Positions 16,984 to 27,690 of a stretch of DNA of 64,000 bases are shown piece by piece. Position 1 is the first letter of the stretch. Every line of letters starts with the position of its first letter. Origin of the DNA: Clostridia bacterium (GTDB taxonomy: Bacteria; Bacillota; Clostridia; Christensenellales; Aristaeellaceae); assembly GCA_017512805.1 (NCBI GenBank), contig JAFWES010000046.1, positions 1 through 64,000 on the forward strand. The letters are read 5' to 3'. Below the pieces are notes generated by a model. The model saw nothing but the letters and a program-made list of their open reading frames with translations, was not told the DNA's origin and ran no database searches. Made by a program: the position numbers and the translations under genes.

Positions 16984-17793
16984 TCACTGTCTGCGGTTGC
17001 GGACCTCGTTGCGTTCCAGCCGAATGGCGTTGAGCAGCTCGCTGACGCTCCGGTCCGCTTCCACCAGCTGGGAATCCACGAAATCCATCGCGTTCTTCTG
17101 CAGCTGAGCCGCCTCCTGCTGGGCTTTCTCGCGAATCTCATCGCTTTCGACCCGCGCCCGGCGGACGATGTTCTCCTCCTCGATCAGCTGCCTGGCCTTT
17201 TTCTCCGCATCCTCCACCATGCGGGCCGCTTCCGCCCGGGCCGCTTCCACGCAGGCGGCCGCCTCCTGGTTCGCCCGATCCATCAGGTTATTGGCCTCCT
17301 GATGGGCCCGTTCCATCAGGGCCCGGGCTTCCTGTTCGGCCTGGTTCATCATGTTCTGCGCGTTGGTGTTGGCCTCGTTGATGGTCTGCTCCGCGCGGGC
17401 TTTGGTCTCCGTCTCAGTCTGCGCCTTCCAGGCACGGGTCTCCGCCCGCAGAGTTGTTTCCTCTTCCACGATCTGCGCCGCCGTTTTCAGCGCCGGGGGC
17501 AGATTCTCCCGCAGATAGGCCAGCTGCGCCTCCATCACCGGCCGGTTCACCACGCAGTTTTCCCCGTTCAGGAGGGTTTTCCGGGCGCCTGCCAGATGAT
17601 CCGTCAGCGCTTCGATGGCCTTCACGCAGCGCCCCGGCGCGTCCACATTGGGCTTTGCCGCTTCCCTGGGCTTTCCTTCCGGCTTTTGGGCTTCGACGGC
17701 CGGTGTCTCCGGATCCTGGTCTTCCGAAAGCTGCACCGGCTGAAGATCCGCGTCTTCCTCCCGGGTCTGGGTCCTTCTTCTGGGTGTCTCCAT
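16984..17793 (-). CDS. Alanine/glutamate-rich coiled-coil protein (DivIVA/V-ATPase-H-like)
   Basis: A 269-residue cytoplasmic protein. The first 50 residues are Pro/Glu-rich and disordered. Residues 52-105 look helical. Residues 105-235 form a long uninterrupted coiled coil with repeating E-A-x-x-L/M-x-x-A-x-x-E-A units such as QEARALMERAHQEANNL. No enzyme motif is seen. Proteins of this kind behind coaD are often annotated as ATPase or V-type ATPase subunit H, which only reflects the coiled coil. A scaffold role at the envelope or in division is a guess. It lies 70 bases after coaD. Confidence 0.75.
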   Translation of the reverse strand: METPRRRTQTREEDADLQPVQLSEDQDPETPAVEAQKPEGKPREAAKPNVDAPGRCVKAIEALTDHLAGARKTLLNGENCVVNRPVMEAQLAYLRENLPPALKTAAQIVEEETTLRAETRAWKAQTETETKARAEQTINEANTNAQNMMNQAEQEARALMERAHQEANNLMDRANQEAAACVEAARAEAARMVEDAEKKARQLIEEENIVRRARVESDEIREKAQQEAAQLQKNAMDFVDSQLVEADRSVSELLNAIRLERNEVRNRRQ

Positions 17794-17862
17794 GCCTGCC
17801 GTCCTCCTTTGCTTCTCCGCTCTATCTCACCGGGTTCCTTCCGCCCGGTCTGTTCCGTACCT

Positions 17863-18345
17863 TCACCTATTCGACAGCCGCAGCGCGATTTCCTCCGCGC
17901 ATTCCGGGGGCAGATAGTCCCGGATATCCCCGCCAAAGGCGGCGATCTCCTTCACGGCCGAGGAGGAAATCCAGTTCTTCCCCTCCCCCGCAGGCATCAG
18001 CAGGGTCTCCATCTCCGGGTTCAGCAGCCGGTTGGCCTGGGCGGACAGGCATTCCCCGTCGAATTCCGTCCCTCCCCGGACGCCCCGGATCACCGTCCGT
18101 TCCTTCCGGACCCGCATATATTCGCTCAGCAGCCCTTCCCAGGTCTCCACCCGAACGTTCGGGAGCGCCCCGCAGGCCGCCCGCATCAGGGCCGCCCGCT
18201 CCGCCGGGGGAAAAACCCCCTGCTTCCGGATGTTGATCATAATGACCACCGTAACGGTGTCAAACAGCCTCGCCGCGCGGCGAATCAGATCCTGATGGCC
18301 CAGGGTCACCGGATCAAAGGATCCCGGGATCACGCAGCTGCTCAT
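17863..18345 (-). CDS. coaD: Phosphopantetheine adenylyltransferase
   Basis: A 160-residue nucleotidyltransferase of standard length. It joins 4'-phosphopantetheine and ATP to give dephospho-CoA, the penultimate CoA step. The N-terminal PGSFDPVTLGHQD carries the T/HxGH motif; WISSSAVKEIA near residue 127 is the ISST-type motif. The start overlaps the end of rsmD by 32 bases, so the pair is translationally linked, as in many bacteria. Confidence 0.96.
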   Translation of the reverse strand: MSSCVIPGSFDPVTLGHQDLIRRAARLFDTVTVVIMINIRKQGVFPPAERAALMRAACGALPNVRVETWEGLLSEYMRVRKERTVIRGVRGGTEFDGECLSAQANRLLNPEMETLLMPAGEGKNWISSSAVKEIAAFGGDIRDYLPPECAEEIALRLSNR

Positions 18346-18895
18346 CCTTTTCCTCCGCCTCCACTATGGTCACCCCGCAATAGCCCCAGGCTCTTTCCTT
18401 CCTCACCCGATACCCCGGAGCGATGCCCGGCCGCTGTCCGGCCTGATGCTCGATCACGATCCACCCCTCTGCCCGCAGGAGCGGACGCAGGCTTTCCGTC
18501 ATCTCCCGCAGATCCTTCATCGCATAGGGAGGGTCCAGAAACACCAGGTCAAAGGTTTCGCCTTCCTCCCGGAGCGTCCGCAGGGTGGCTTCCCAGGGGG
18601 ACTGCATCACCCGGCTCCGCTCCGAAAAGCCCAGGGTTTCCAGGTTCCGCTTTTCAATCCGGACGGCTTCCCGGTCCCGGTCCGCCAGAACCGCGAAGGC
18701 GGCGCCCCGGCTCAGCGCTTCCAGGCTGAGGGCCCCGCTGCCGGCAAACAGGTCCAGCACCCGGGCCTCCATACATCTTCCCTGCAGCATATTGAACAGG
18801 TTTTCCCGGACCCGGTCCAGGGTCGGCCGGGTATCCCGGCCTTCCGGCGTTTCCACCCGCCGCCCCCTGGCCTCGCCGGAGATGATTCTCAGCAT
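18314..18895 (-). CDS. rsmD: 16S rRNA (guanine966-N2)-methyltransferase
   Basis: A 193-residue Rossmann-fold methyltransferase. The SAM loop is DLFAGSGALSLEAL (about residue 47) and the catalytic motif is DPPY (about 120). The N-terminal MLRIISGEARGRR is typical of RsmD. It methylates G966 of 16S rRNA. The order rsmD-coaD is widely conserved, supporting the call. Confidence 0.95.
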   Translation of the reverse strand: MLRIISGEARGRRVETPEGRDTRPTLDRVRENLFNMLQGRCMEARVLDLFAGSGALSLEALSRGAAFAVLADRDREAVRIEKRNLETLGFSERSRVMQSPWEATLRTLREEGETFDLVFLDPPYAMKDLREMTESLRPLLRAEGWIVIEHQAGQRPGIAPGYRVRKERAWGYCGVTIVEAEEKDEQLRDPGIL

Positions 18896-18961
18896 CGTCT
18901 GTTTGTTCCTTCCGCAAACGGCCCGGTTCCTTCAAACCGGTCCCTTTCCTGTATCCGCCCG

Positions 18962-19771
18962 TCAGTTCAGCTGCTGCGGCGTCCTGGGTCCCCGGCCCGC
19001 CCGGGCTTTCCGGGCCTTCCGTTCCTTCTTCGCCCGGTTCTTCCTGCTCTGAGCGATGCCCGTATGGATCTTTGTCCGTTCCTTCCGGCCCTGAAGATAT
19101 CCTGTCCCGTACGCCAGCGCGGGCAGCAGAACGATGACCGGGCTCAGCCGCTCCACCAGCAGCAGAGCCTCCCGATCCTCATTTCCCGCCATGGAGATAA
19201 AGGGCATCACCGACATGCGCACAATGATCCGCAGCACGTCCGCCACGCCTATTCCTTCCCGGACGGTGTAGGCGACCAGGGCGTCCCCGACTTCCGTGCG
19301 GTCCTGGTAGGCGCTGATCCACCCCGGCAGCGCGCCGTATCCGGTCATCTGCCGGGTGGCCGTGACAGCCAGGAAAACCGCGCAGACCAGCAGCGGAATC
19401 GTTCCCAGAAAGCCGGTCAGATATCCCTTCAGGGGGTGAAAGCAGATCGCTTTCTCCGAAGCGGCAAAGGGTTGCCCCTTTTCCTGCTTCTGATACAGGA
19501 TTTCTCCCCGGGCCACCGCGTCGGCCCCCCGGCCCACGGCATTGTTATAGAAAATCAGCAGGATCAGGGCTTCCACCACCAGGTTCAGCCCCACCCGCAG
19601 CACGCTGCTGTTCATATTCAGCGCGCTGCAAACCAGGAAGGTCATGAATCCCGCCAATACCAGCACGCCCAGAAAGCCCAGCGCCCCTTTAACCGTCCGT
19701 TCGTCGGTGGGGCTCCCGGTCAGAAAGGGCTTGACCACTTCCTGGACGGGTTTCCTGTTTTTCGTCGTCAT
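18962..19771 (-). CDS. Polytopic membrane protein of unknown function
   Basis: A 269-residue protein. Hydrophobic segments lie near residues 30-50, 58-76, 118-138, possibly 178-195 and 205-225. The last 40 residues are very basic (KERTKIHTGIAQSRKNRAKK...), likely cytoplasmic and able to touch nucleic acid or lipid. I recognise no family. Its start overlaps the alr stop (ATGA), so it is co-translated with alr and murC, which hints at a wall or envelope link. Confidence 0.75.
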   Translation of the reverse strand: MTTKNRKPVQEVVKPFLTGSPTDERTVKGALGFLGVLVLAGFMTFLVCSALNMNSSVLRVGLNLVVEALILLIFYNNAVGRGADAVARGEILYQKQEKGQPFAASEKAICFHPLKGYLTGFLGTIPLLVCAVFLAVTATRQMTGYGALPGWISAYQDRTEVGDALVAYTVREGIGVADVLRIIVRMSVMPFISMAGNEDREALLLVERLSPVIVLLPALAYGTGYLQGRKERTKIHTGIAQSRKNRAKKERKARKARAGRGPRTPQQLN

Positions 19772-20898
19772 CGGTCGTTCTCCTCTGCTTCCCCGTTCCC
19801 TTGAACGGTTTCCATTTCAACGCGGCTTCCCCGGCTCAGCAGAACTTCATAGGAAATGGTCCCGCTCCAGCGGGCAATATCCTCCGCGGTGATGGTTTCG
19901 GATCCGTCCGTCCCCATCAGCACCACCGGATCCTCCGCCCGGGCTTCCGGAATATCCGTCACATCGGCCATCATCTGATCCATGCAGATCCGGCCCACGA
20001 TCGGCGCCCGCTTTCCGCGGATCAGCACTTCCGCCCGGCCGCTGGCCGCCCGGTGATACCCGTCCCCGTATCCGCAGGTCACGGTGGCAATCCTGGACGG
20101 GCGCGGGGCCTGCCAGGTCCGGCCGTAGCTGATGTACGCCCCGGCGGGAACCTCCTTCACATAGCTGACCCGGGCTTCCCACCGCATGCAGGGGTTCAGC
20201 GGCAGTCCGGTCTCCACCGGCGGATACCCGTAGATGCTGATCCCTTCCCGCACCATCTCCAGCGCCCATTCCGGATGGCGCAGGGCCGCGGCGGAGTTGG
20301 CGCAGTGCCGCCGGACGCCCAGGCCTTCGCTTAAGGCCAGAAAAACCTCGAATTGCGCCCGGGAATACCTTTCCCCGTCCAGGCCGCCGTCCGCGTCGCT
20401 GAAATGGGTATACACTCCCGTCATCTTCACCCGGGATCCGGCCCGGATCTCCGCCAGGACCGCGTCCCGCTCCTCCCGGGTGCGGACGCCGATGCGTCCC
20501 ATCCCGCTGTCAATCTTCAGATGGACGGCGGCTTCCCTGTCCAGCTTTTCCGCCGCGCGGCGGCAAATGCGCACCATGTCCGGGGTGCAGACCGTCAGGG
20601 TCAGGTCATTCGCAACCCCGATTTCCACGCTCTCCTCGCTGACCGCTCCCAGCACCAGGATCTCCGGCTTGCGGATCCCGGCTTCCCGCAGGATCCGCCC
20701 TTCCTCCTCCGTGGCCACCGCCAGGGCGGTCGCTCCGCCCCGCAGGGCCGCCTTCGCGGCGGTGACGGCCCCGTGGCCGTACCCGTCCGCCTTGACCACC
20801 GCCATCATCTCCGCCGAAGCGGGAACGGCTCCCCGGATGGCCTCCACGTTGCGCCGGATCATCTCCGGATCCACAATGCGTCTGTTCCGGACGCTCAT
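19768..20898 (-). CDS. alr: Alanine racemase
   Basis: A 376-residue PLP enzyme that interconverts L- and D-alanine for peptidoglycan. The PLP lysine is K36 in AVVKADGYGHG. Later parts show the GMGRIGVR strand, the catalytic tyrosine region (AYISYGRTW) and GYGDGY. The ATG at 20898 overlaps the murC stop (ATGA). The frame is open further upstream inside murC, but the family N-terminus starts here. Confidence 0.95.
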   Translation of the reverse strand: MSVRNRRIVDPEMIRRNVEAIRGAVPASAEMMAVVKADGYGHGAVTAAKAALRGGATALAVATEEEGRILREAGIRKPEILVLGAVSEESVEIGVANDLTLTVCTPDMVRICRRAAEKLDREAAVHLKIDSGMGRIGVRTREERDAVLAEIRAGSRVKMTGVYTHFSDADGGLDGERYSRAQFEVFLALSEGLGVRRHCANSAAALRHPEWALEMVREGISIYGYPPVETGLPLNPCMRWEARVSYVKEVPAGAYISYGRTWQAPRPSRIATVTCGYGDGYHRAASGRAEVLIRGKRAPIVGRICMDQMMADVTDIPEARAEDPVVLMGTDGSETITAEDIARWSGTISYEVLLSRGSRVEMETVQGNGEAEENDR

Positions 20899-22289
20899 AC
20901 CTTCCTCACCTCGTGGTCGTGTATCTGCGCGTTGAGCAGATTGATATCTCCGCATCCCATGGTCAGAACCAGATCCCCCGGCCGCCAGTGGCTCCGAAGG
21001 TATTGCTCCGCGTCGTCGAAGCCGGGCGTCCATACGGCGTCTATCCCGTTCCTCCGCATGCCCTCCGTCAGCATTCCGCTGTTCAGGTCGCCCGGATCCG
21101 CCTCCCGGGCCGCGCAGATATCCGTGACCAGGGTGAAATCCGCCTCCGCCGTGCAGGTCAGGTAGTCGTCAAACAGCGCCCGGACCCGGCTGAAGGTATG
21201 GGGCTGCATCACCGCCCAGAGCCGGCCCCTGCACCGCTTTCTGGCGATGGACAGGGCGTTGCGCATCTCCGCCGGATTATGCCCGTAGTCATGGAAGATC
21301 TCCACGCCGTCGATCTCATCCGTTTTTTCGAACCGCCGGTGCGCCCCCGTAAACCGTTCCAGGCTCTCCGCCGCTTTTTCCGCCGGCAGGCCCAGTTCCG
21401 TCGCCGCCGCGACCGCCCCCAGGGCATTCATCACATTGAACTCCCCGGGCACGCCCATCCGGACCCGGGCCGTTTTCTCCGCCCCGTGCATCAGGTCGAA
21501 GGAGATCTGCCCCCGGTCATCCTCCTCCCGGTGGGCCGGGTACCAGTCATTCCCCGGATCAAAGCCGAAGAACACCTTCCGGCAGGAAAGCTTCTCCATC
21601 TGCCGCCGGACGCGGACATCGTCCCCGTTGCCGATCGCGACCCCGTCCGGGGGAAGAAGCCGCAAAAACTGCCCGAAGGTCTCCTCGATTTCGTCGATAT
21701 CCTTATAGCAGTCCAGATGATCCGCGTCGATATTCAGCACCAGCGCCACCGTGGGCTTGAGCCGCAGAAAGCTGCGGTTGAACTCGCAGGCCTCCGCAAC
21801 GAAAATATCCCCGTGGCCCACCCGGGTGCTGCCGCCGATGGCGTCCAGCTGGCCCCCGATATGAACGGAGGGGTCCAGTCCTCCTTCCGTCAGCATCTGG
21901 CTCAGCATGGCGGTGGTGGTGGTTTTCCCGTGGGCTCCGCAAATCCCGGTGGCCTTGGCGTATCCTTCCATCAGCTGGCCCAGCAGATAGGCCCGCTCCA
22001 GCGTTGGAATCCCAAGCCGCTCCGCCTCCTGCCGTTCCGGATTGTCCGGATGAATGGCCGCGGAGTAGCAAACCAGCGCCGCGCCGCGCACGTTCTCCGC
22101 CCGGTGGCCGATAAAGACCTTCGCGCCTCTGTCCCGGACCCGGCCGATCAGATATCCTTCGTCCCGGTCGCTGCCGGAAACCGAATACCCTTCGTCCATC
22201 AGCATCTCCGCCAGCCCGCTCATGCTGCTGCCCCCGATGCCGATCAGATGGATCCGCTGCCCTTGATAGTCCCGAATATGAGGAATCAT
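20895..22289 (-). CDS. murC: UDP-N-acetylmuramate-L-alanine ligase
   Basis: A 464-residue Mur ligase. The UDP-binding loop HLIGIGGSSMSGLAE is at the N-terminus, the ATP P-loop GAHGKTTTTAM near residue 120, and the C-terminal domain ends with MGCGDINLL. It adds L-alanine to UDP-MurNAc in the cytoplasm. Its pairing with alr links alanine supply to wall precursor synthesis. Confidence 0.96.
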   Translation of the reverse strand: MIPHIRDYQGQRIHLIGIGGSSMSGLAEMLMDEGYSVSGSDRDEGYLIGRVRDRGAKVFIGHRAENVRGAALVCYSAAIHPDNPERQEAERLGIPTLERAYLLGQLMEGYAKATGICGAHGKTTTTAMLSQMLTEGGLDPSVHIGGQLDAIGGSTRVGHGDIFVAEACEFNRSFLRLKPTVALVLNIDADHLDCYKDIDEIEETFGQFLRLLPPDGVAIGNGDDVRVRRQMEKLSCRKVFFGFDPGNDWYPAHREEDDRGQISFDLMHGAEKTARVRMGVPGEFNVMNALGAVAAATELGLPAEKAAESLERFTGAHRRFEKTDEIDGVEIFHDYGHNPAEMRNALSIARKRCRGRLWAVMQPHTFSRVRALFDDYLTCTAEADFTLVTDICAAREADPGDLNSGMLTEGMRRNGIDAVWTPGFDDAEQYLRSHWRPGDLVLTMGCGDINLLNAQIHDHEVRKV

Positions 22290-22298
22290 TCTTTCACC

Positions 22299-22586
22299 TT
22301 ATTCCACAACAATTTTCGGATTTTCCCGGCTTGGCCTGTACAGCACAAACCTCCTCCCGATGTGCTGAATGGGTTCCGCGTGCGTCTTCTCGCACAGTTC
22401 CTGCAGCGCCTCCCTGGCTTCCAGGGGGCACCCCTGCTGAACGCATCCCTTGATCAGCTCCCGGGCCTCCAATGCGTCCTCACATTCCCGGAGGGTATTC
22501 TCCCCGATCCCGTCCTTGCCGATATACAGGATCGTATCCAGCGTGTTGGCCATGCTCCGCAGCCGCGCTCTCTGTTTTCCCGTCAT
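22299..22586 (-). CDS. yhbY: YhbY-type CRM-domain RNA-binding protein
   Basis: A 95-residue single CRM domain. It has the N-terminal helix MTGKQRARLRSMA, the GxxG-like RNA loop YIGKDGIGENT and the conserved second helix AREALQELCEKTHAE. YhbY proteins bind pre-50S ribosomal particles. It sits between obg and murC, a common Firmicutes arrangement of ribosome-assembly genes. Confidence 0.93.
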   Translation of the reverse strand: MTGKQRARLRSMANTLDTILYIGKDGIGENTLRECEDALEARELIKGCVQQGCPLEAREALQELCEKTHAEPIQHIGRRFVLYRPSRENPKIVVE

Positions 22587-22699
22587 TCCTTCACCCGCTT
22601 CAAACCGGTCGTCCGGTCCGTTCTTTCCGTTTTGCCTGGCGGAAAGGGGGCGCCTGGCCGGACCTGCCCGGTTCCGCCCTCCCTTTCGCCGCGCCTTCT

Positions 22700-24022
<1,323 letters not shown>

Positions 24023-24054
24023 TTATACCGCTTCCCTGCGCGGAACGCGGCTCC

Positions 24055-25401
24055 TCAGTTTCGCAGGGAATGGAGCGGCGCGGGAATCCGCCCGCCCCGG
24101 GCAATGAAATCCGCGTTCCCGCAGGGGTTCACCGGCATCACCGGGGCAAACCCCAGCAATCCGCCGAATTCCACCCGGTCCCCCGCCTTCTTGCCCACCG
24201 CGGGAATCACCCGGACGGCGGTCGTCTTGTGATTCACCACCCCGATGGCCGCCTCGTCGGCAATGATGCCGCTGATGGCTTCCGCGCTGGTATCCCCGGG
24301 GATCGCAATCATGTCCAGCCCCACGGAGCATACGCAGGTCATGGCTTCCAGCTTCTCCAGGGACAAGTTCCCCTTGCCGGCCGCCTCGATCATGCCGATA
24401 TCCTCGCTCACCGGGATGAACGCTCCGCTCAGGCCGCCCACGTGGTTGCTGGCCATGACGCCGCCTTTTTTCACCGCGTCGTTGAGCAGGGCCAGCGCGG
24501 CCGTGGTGCCCGGGGCGCCCGTGCTCTCCAGCCCCATTTCTTCCAGAATATGCGCCACCGAATCCCCCCTCGCGGGAGTCGGCGCCAGGCTCAGGTCCAC
24601 GATGCCGAAGGGGATACCCATCCGTTGGCTGGCTTCCTTTGCCACCAGCTGGCCCACCCGGGTGATTTTGAACGCGGTCCGCTTAATGGTCTCCGCCACA
24701 ATGTCAAAGGGTTCCCCTTTGACCTCTTCCAGGGCCTTCTTGACCACTCCAGGCCCCGAAACCCCCACGTTGATGGCGCACTCCGGCTCGCCAACCCCGC
24801 AGAAGGCGCCCGCCATAAACGGGTTATCCTCCACGGCGTTGGCGAACACCACCAGCTTGGCGCAGCCCAGGCCGTCGCTCTCCGCCGTCCGCTGGGCGGT
24901 TTCCCGGATCACCTGCCCCATTTCCCGGACCGCGTTCATGTTGATGCCGGCCCGGCTGGACGCCACATTGACGCTGGCGCAAAGGCGCTCCGTGGTGCTC
25001 AGCGCCTCCGGAATGGAGGCCAGAAGCCGCTCGTCCGCCCTGGTGGCCCCCTTGTGCATCAGGGCGGAATATCCGCCCAGGAAGTTGACCCCCATCTCCC
25101 GGGCCGCCCGGTCCAGCGCCCTGGCGATGGGCAGCGGGTCGCCCTGACAGATCAGGCTCACCGGGGTGACGCTGATCCGCTTGTTGACGATGGGAATGCC
25201 GAATTCCCGCTCAATGTGGTCCCCTGTGGAAACCAGATCCTTCGCGGTCCGGCATATCTTTTCATACACCCGCCCGGCGCAAACCTCCGCGTCCCGGTCC
25301 GAGCAGTCCAGCAAATTGATCCCCAGGGTAATGGTCCGTACGTCGAAATGCTCCTCCTGGATCATCCGCAGGGTTTGCAGTATTTCACCTGTCTCGATCA
25401 T
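24055..25401 (-). CDS. UPF0210 (PFL-family-like) protein
   Basis: A 448-residue cytoplasmic protein of the UPF0210/DUF711 family. The N-terminal [14 protein letters not shown] and the internal glycine-rich stretches ([31 protein letters not shown]) match the family as I know it. DUF711 proteins resemble pyruvate formate-lyase folds structurally but have no proven activity. It follows the small ACT (UPF0237) gene by 50 bases; this pair is conserved in many Firmicutes and archaea. Here it lies behind a PaaK/IorAB module. Confidence 0.9.
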   Translation of the reverse strand: MIETGEILQTLRMIQEEHFDVRTITLGINLLDCSDRDAEVCAGRVYEKICRTAKDLVSTGDHIEREFGIPIVNKRISVTPVSLICQGDPLPIARALDRAAREMGVNFLGGYSALMHKGATRADERLLASIPEALSTTERLCASVNVASSRAGINMNAVREMGQVIRETAQRTAESDGLGCAKLVVFANAVEDNPFMAGAFCGVGEPECAINVGVSGPGVVKKALEEVKGEPFDIVAETIKRTAFKITRVGQLVAKEASQRMGIPFGIVDLSLAPTPARGDSVAHILEEMGLESTGAPGTTAALALLNDAVKKGGVMASNHVGGLSGAFIPVSEDIGMIEAAGKGNLSLEKLEAMTCVCSVGLDMIAIPGDTSAEAISGIIADEAAIGVVNHKTTAVRVIPAVGKKAGDRVEFGGLLGFAPVMPVNPCGNADFIARGGRIPAPLHSLRN

Positions 25402-25451
25402 CTTCTCCTCCGCCGGAAATCTTTCTCTTCGGCTCCGGCGCCGTTCCGGCT

Positions 25452-25724
25452 TCAGACCCGGTGCATGGCGTCAAAAATGTCCATCCGCTGCATATGGATC
25501 TCCATTTTCAGCTCGTCCCGGACGGGCTGAAGCGCCTGATTGATCTCGTCAAATGTCATCGCCGCCCCGGAAATGTCCACGATCATCATCATGGTGAAAT
25601 AGCCGCCCAGGATCGTCTGACTGATGTCGAGAATATTGACGTTCATCTCGCTCAGCTTCGTCGCGACCCTGGCGATGATCCCCGTGGCGTCCAGTCCGGT
25701 CACACTGATCAGTGCTTTTTTCAT
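25452..25724 (-). CDS. UPF0237 single ACT-domain protein
   Basis: A 90-residue protein, one ACT domain over its whole length ([20 protein letters not shown], then [10 protein letters not shown]). It is related to the GcvR-like single ACT group. It probably binds an amino acid and regulates the adjacent UPF0210 protein. The 133-base gap upstream holds a hairpin repeat rather than a gene. Confidence 0.92.
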   Translation of the reverse strand: MKKALISVTGLDATGIIARVATKLSEMNVNILDISQTILGGYFTMMMIVDISGAAMTFDEINQALQPVRDELKMEIHMQRMDIFDAMHRV

Positions 25725-25766
25725 ATGGGCTTTCTCTCCTCATTAAACCGGGTTCCCAAAATATTC

Positions 25767-25807
25767 GTAACTTTTCAGTCCTGAAAGCATAGCGACTGAA
25801 GAGTAAC
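25767..25807. repeat. Palindromic hairpin repeat, short form (copy 1)
   Basis: Arms GTAACTTTTCAGTC (25767-25780) and GACTGAAGAGTAAC (25794-25807) pair with one mismatch and one G-U, around the loop CTGAAAGCATAGC. The same core (CAGTC, A/C-rich loop ending in GC, GACTGA) recurs at 53860-53898 and at the ends of the long element 61911-62095. It lies downstream of paaK2. Confidence 0.7.
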
Positions 25808-25857
25808 AAGTATTATAGGGTTTCCGCCTTTGGATTGTCAAGCAACGCGGACGCGCC

Positions 25858-27093
25858 TTATTCGTACCGCTCGTCGATCACGCGGCGGGTTTTCTTCTCG
25901 CTGCGGGGCAGGAGGCCGTTCTCCACCACCTTGACCAGGGGCGTGAATCCGATGACGCTCTTGACCTTCGCGGCGATCCGGTCCGCCAGCTCCAGGAAGC
26001 TGACTGAACCGTTGGTTTCCACGTAGATGCGCATGGTGTCCTTTCCGTCCAGGTGGGAAATCCGGATCTGGTATTCGCTGGACACCTCCGGGAAGGACTG
26101 GAGAATCTCCTCGATCTGGCTGGGGAACACGTTGACGCCCTTGATCTTCATCATGTCGTCGGTTCGTCCCATAATGGTGTCCAGCCGGGGGTGTTTGCAC
26201 CCGCAGGGGCATTCCCCGGGGATGATCCGGGACAGGTCGTGGGTCCGATAGCGGATCAGGGGCGCGCCCTCCTTCACCAGGGTGGTGATGACGATTTCTC
26301 CCATCTCTCCGTCCGGAACGGGGCGCAGCGTCTCGGGGTCGATGATCTCAATATACAGGTAATCATCCCAGTAGTGCATCCCGGTATTGTATTTGCAGTT
26401 GATGCCGATGCCCGGGCCGTAGATCTCCGTCAGGCCGTAGATGTCATACAGTTCGATGCCCAGGGAATCGCCGATGTGCCTGCGCATTTTCTCGCTCCAG
26501 CGTTCGGAGCCGATCACGCCCTTTTTCAGATGAATCTGATCCTTGATGCCCCGCTTCTCGATTTCTTCCGCCAGCAGCAGGGCATAGGAGGAGGTGGAGC
26601 AGAGCACCGTAGACTTCATGTCCCGCATCATCTGCAGCTGCTTTTCCGTATTGCCGGGGCCCATGGGGATGACCATCGCGCCCAGGCGCTCCGCCCCGGC
26701 CTGGAAGCCGATCCCCGCAGTCCACAGTCCGTATCCCGGCGTCACCTGAATCCGGTCCATGGGCGTAATCCCCGCCATGGCATAGCAGCGGGCGAACATA
26801 ATGGCCCAGTCCTCCACGTCCTTGGCGGTATAGGGAATAATCACCGGCAGGCCGGTGGTCCCGGAAGAGGAATGAATCCGGACGATCTTGTCCTCCGGGG
26901 CGGTCATCAGCCCCAGGGGATACGCTTCCCGAAGATCGTTTTTCTCGGAAAAGGGCAGGTTCTCAAAGTCCTCCGGGGTCGAAACGCCGGAAATCCCGGC
27001 TTCCGCCAGCTTCTTTCCGTAAAAGCTGCCCGCGGAGATCAGCGCGTCGATACGGTCATTGACCAGGGCAATCTGCTCATTGGAAATACGCAT
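25858..27093 (-). CDS. paaK: Phenylacetate-CoA ligase (PaaK family), copy 2
   Basis: A 411-residue paralogue of the enzyme at 8619-9941. It has the P-loop SSSGTTGLPV, YGLTEIYG and KGVNVFPSQIE. A longer reading starts at 27108, but that ATG lies within the GGAGG site serving the ATG at 27093, so I use the latter. It follows iorB2 by 15 bases. It likely makes or consumes aryl-acetyl-CoA; sequence alone does not show how its substrate differs from copy 1. Confidence 0.9.
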   Translation of the reverse strand: MRISNEQIALVNDRIDALISAGSFYGKKLAEAGISGVSTPEDFENLPFSEKNDLREAYPLGLMTAPEDKIVRIHSSSGTTGLPVIIPYTAKDVEDWAIMFARCYAMAGITPMDRIQVTPGYGLWTAGIGFQAGAERLGAMVIPMGPGNTEKQLQMMRDMKSTVLCSTSSYALLLAEEIEKRGIKDQIHLKKGVIGSERWSEKMRRHIGDSLGIELYDIYGLTEIYGPGIGINCKYNTGMHYWDDYLYIEIIDPETLRPVPDGEMGEIVITTLVKEGAPLIRYRTHDLSRIIPGECPCGCKHPRLDTIMGRTDDMMKIKGVNVFPSQIEEILQSFPEVSSEYQIRISHLDGKDTMRIYVETNGSVSFLELADRIAAKVKSVIGFTPLVKVVENGLLPRSEKKTRRVIDERYE

Positions 27094-27108
27094 TCTTTTT
27101 TCCTCCAT

Positions 27109-27690
27109 TTATCGTTCTTCCGAGGCCCAGTGAAGCGCCCGGAGATTCAGCTCGTGAAACTTTTCCGGAATCAGGCGGCGGATGGCGCTCTGCAGATCCG
27201 CTTCCTCCAGGCCCAGCGCTCCGGATTTCAGCGCAGCGCCCAGCAGGATCAGGTTCAGCACCCGGGGCGATCCCACTTCCCGCAGGGCGCTTTCCGCGTC
27301 CACCACCAGCAGGGAGGGAACCCGGGCCTTCAGGTAATCCAGCATCGGCTCCGCCCGGTACTCCTCCCCGGAAAGGGCGGTCATGACGGGGGTTACCGGC
27401 CGGGAGGACACGACAACCTGTCCGCCGGGCCGGAGGAAGGGCAGCAGGCGGACCGCTTCCCCGGGCTCAAAGCCCAGCAGCAAATCCGCTTCCCCCCGGG
27501 CGATCATCGGGGAATAGATTCCTTCCCCCATCCGCAGGTGGCTGAAGACACTGCCGCCCCGCTGCGCCATGCCGATGGTTTCAGCGGAGAGGACCGGGAT
27601 GTTCCGGGCCATGGCGGCGGCGGAGATCAGGCGGGACGCCAGAACGGTTCCCTGGCCGCCCACCCCGCAAAGGATGATATTCTTACGCAT
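27109..27690 (-). CDS. iorB: Indolepyruvate:ferredoxin oxidoreductase, beta subunit (copy 2)
   Basis: A 193-residue subunit with GVGGQGTVLASRL at the N-terminus and MAQRGGSVFSHL near residue 50, parallel to the copy at 10126-10698. The start at 27690 lies 8 bases inside the end of iorA2. The upstream open frame belongs to iorA2's ferredoxin region read in another phase. Confidence 0.92.
   Translation of the reverse strand: MRKNIILCGVGGQGTVLASRLISAAAMARNIPVLSAETIGMAQRGGSVFSHLRMGEGIYSPMIARGEADLLLGFEPGEAVRLLPFLRPGGQVVVSSRPVTPVMTALSGEEYRAEPMLDYLKARVPSLLVVDAESALREVGSPRVLNLILLGAALKSGALGLEEADLQSAIRRLIPEKFHELNLRALHWASEER

Noticed and set aside
16984..17793. A true V-type ATPase subunit
   Set aside because: No other ATPase subunit genes are nearby; the coiled-coil composition alone would produce such a match.
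24055..25401. Pyruvate formate-lyase activity for the UPF0210 protein
   Set aside because: The name PFL-like reflects fold likeness only. I see neither the glycyl-radical motif near the C-terminus nor an adjacent activating enzyme.
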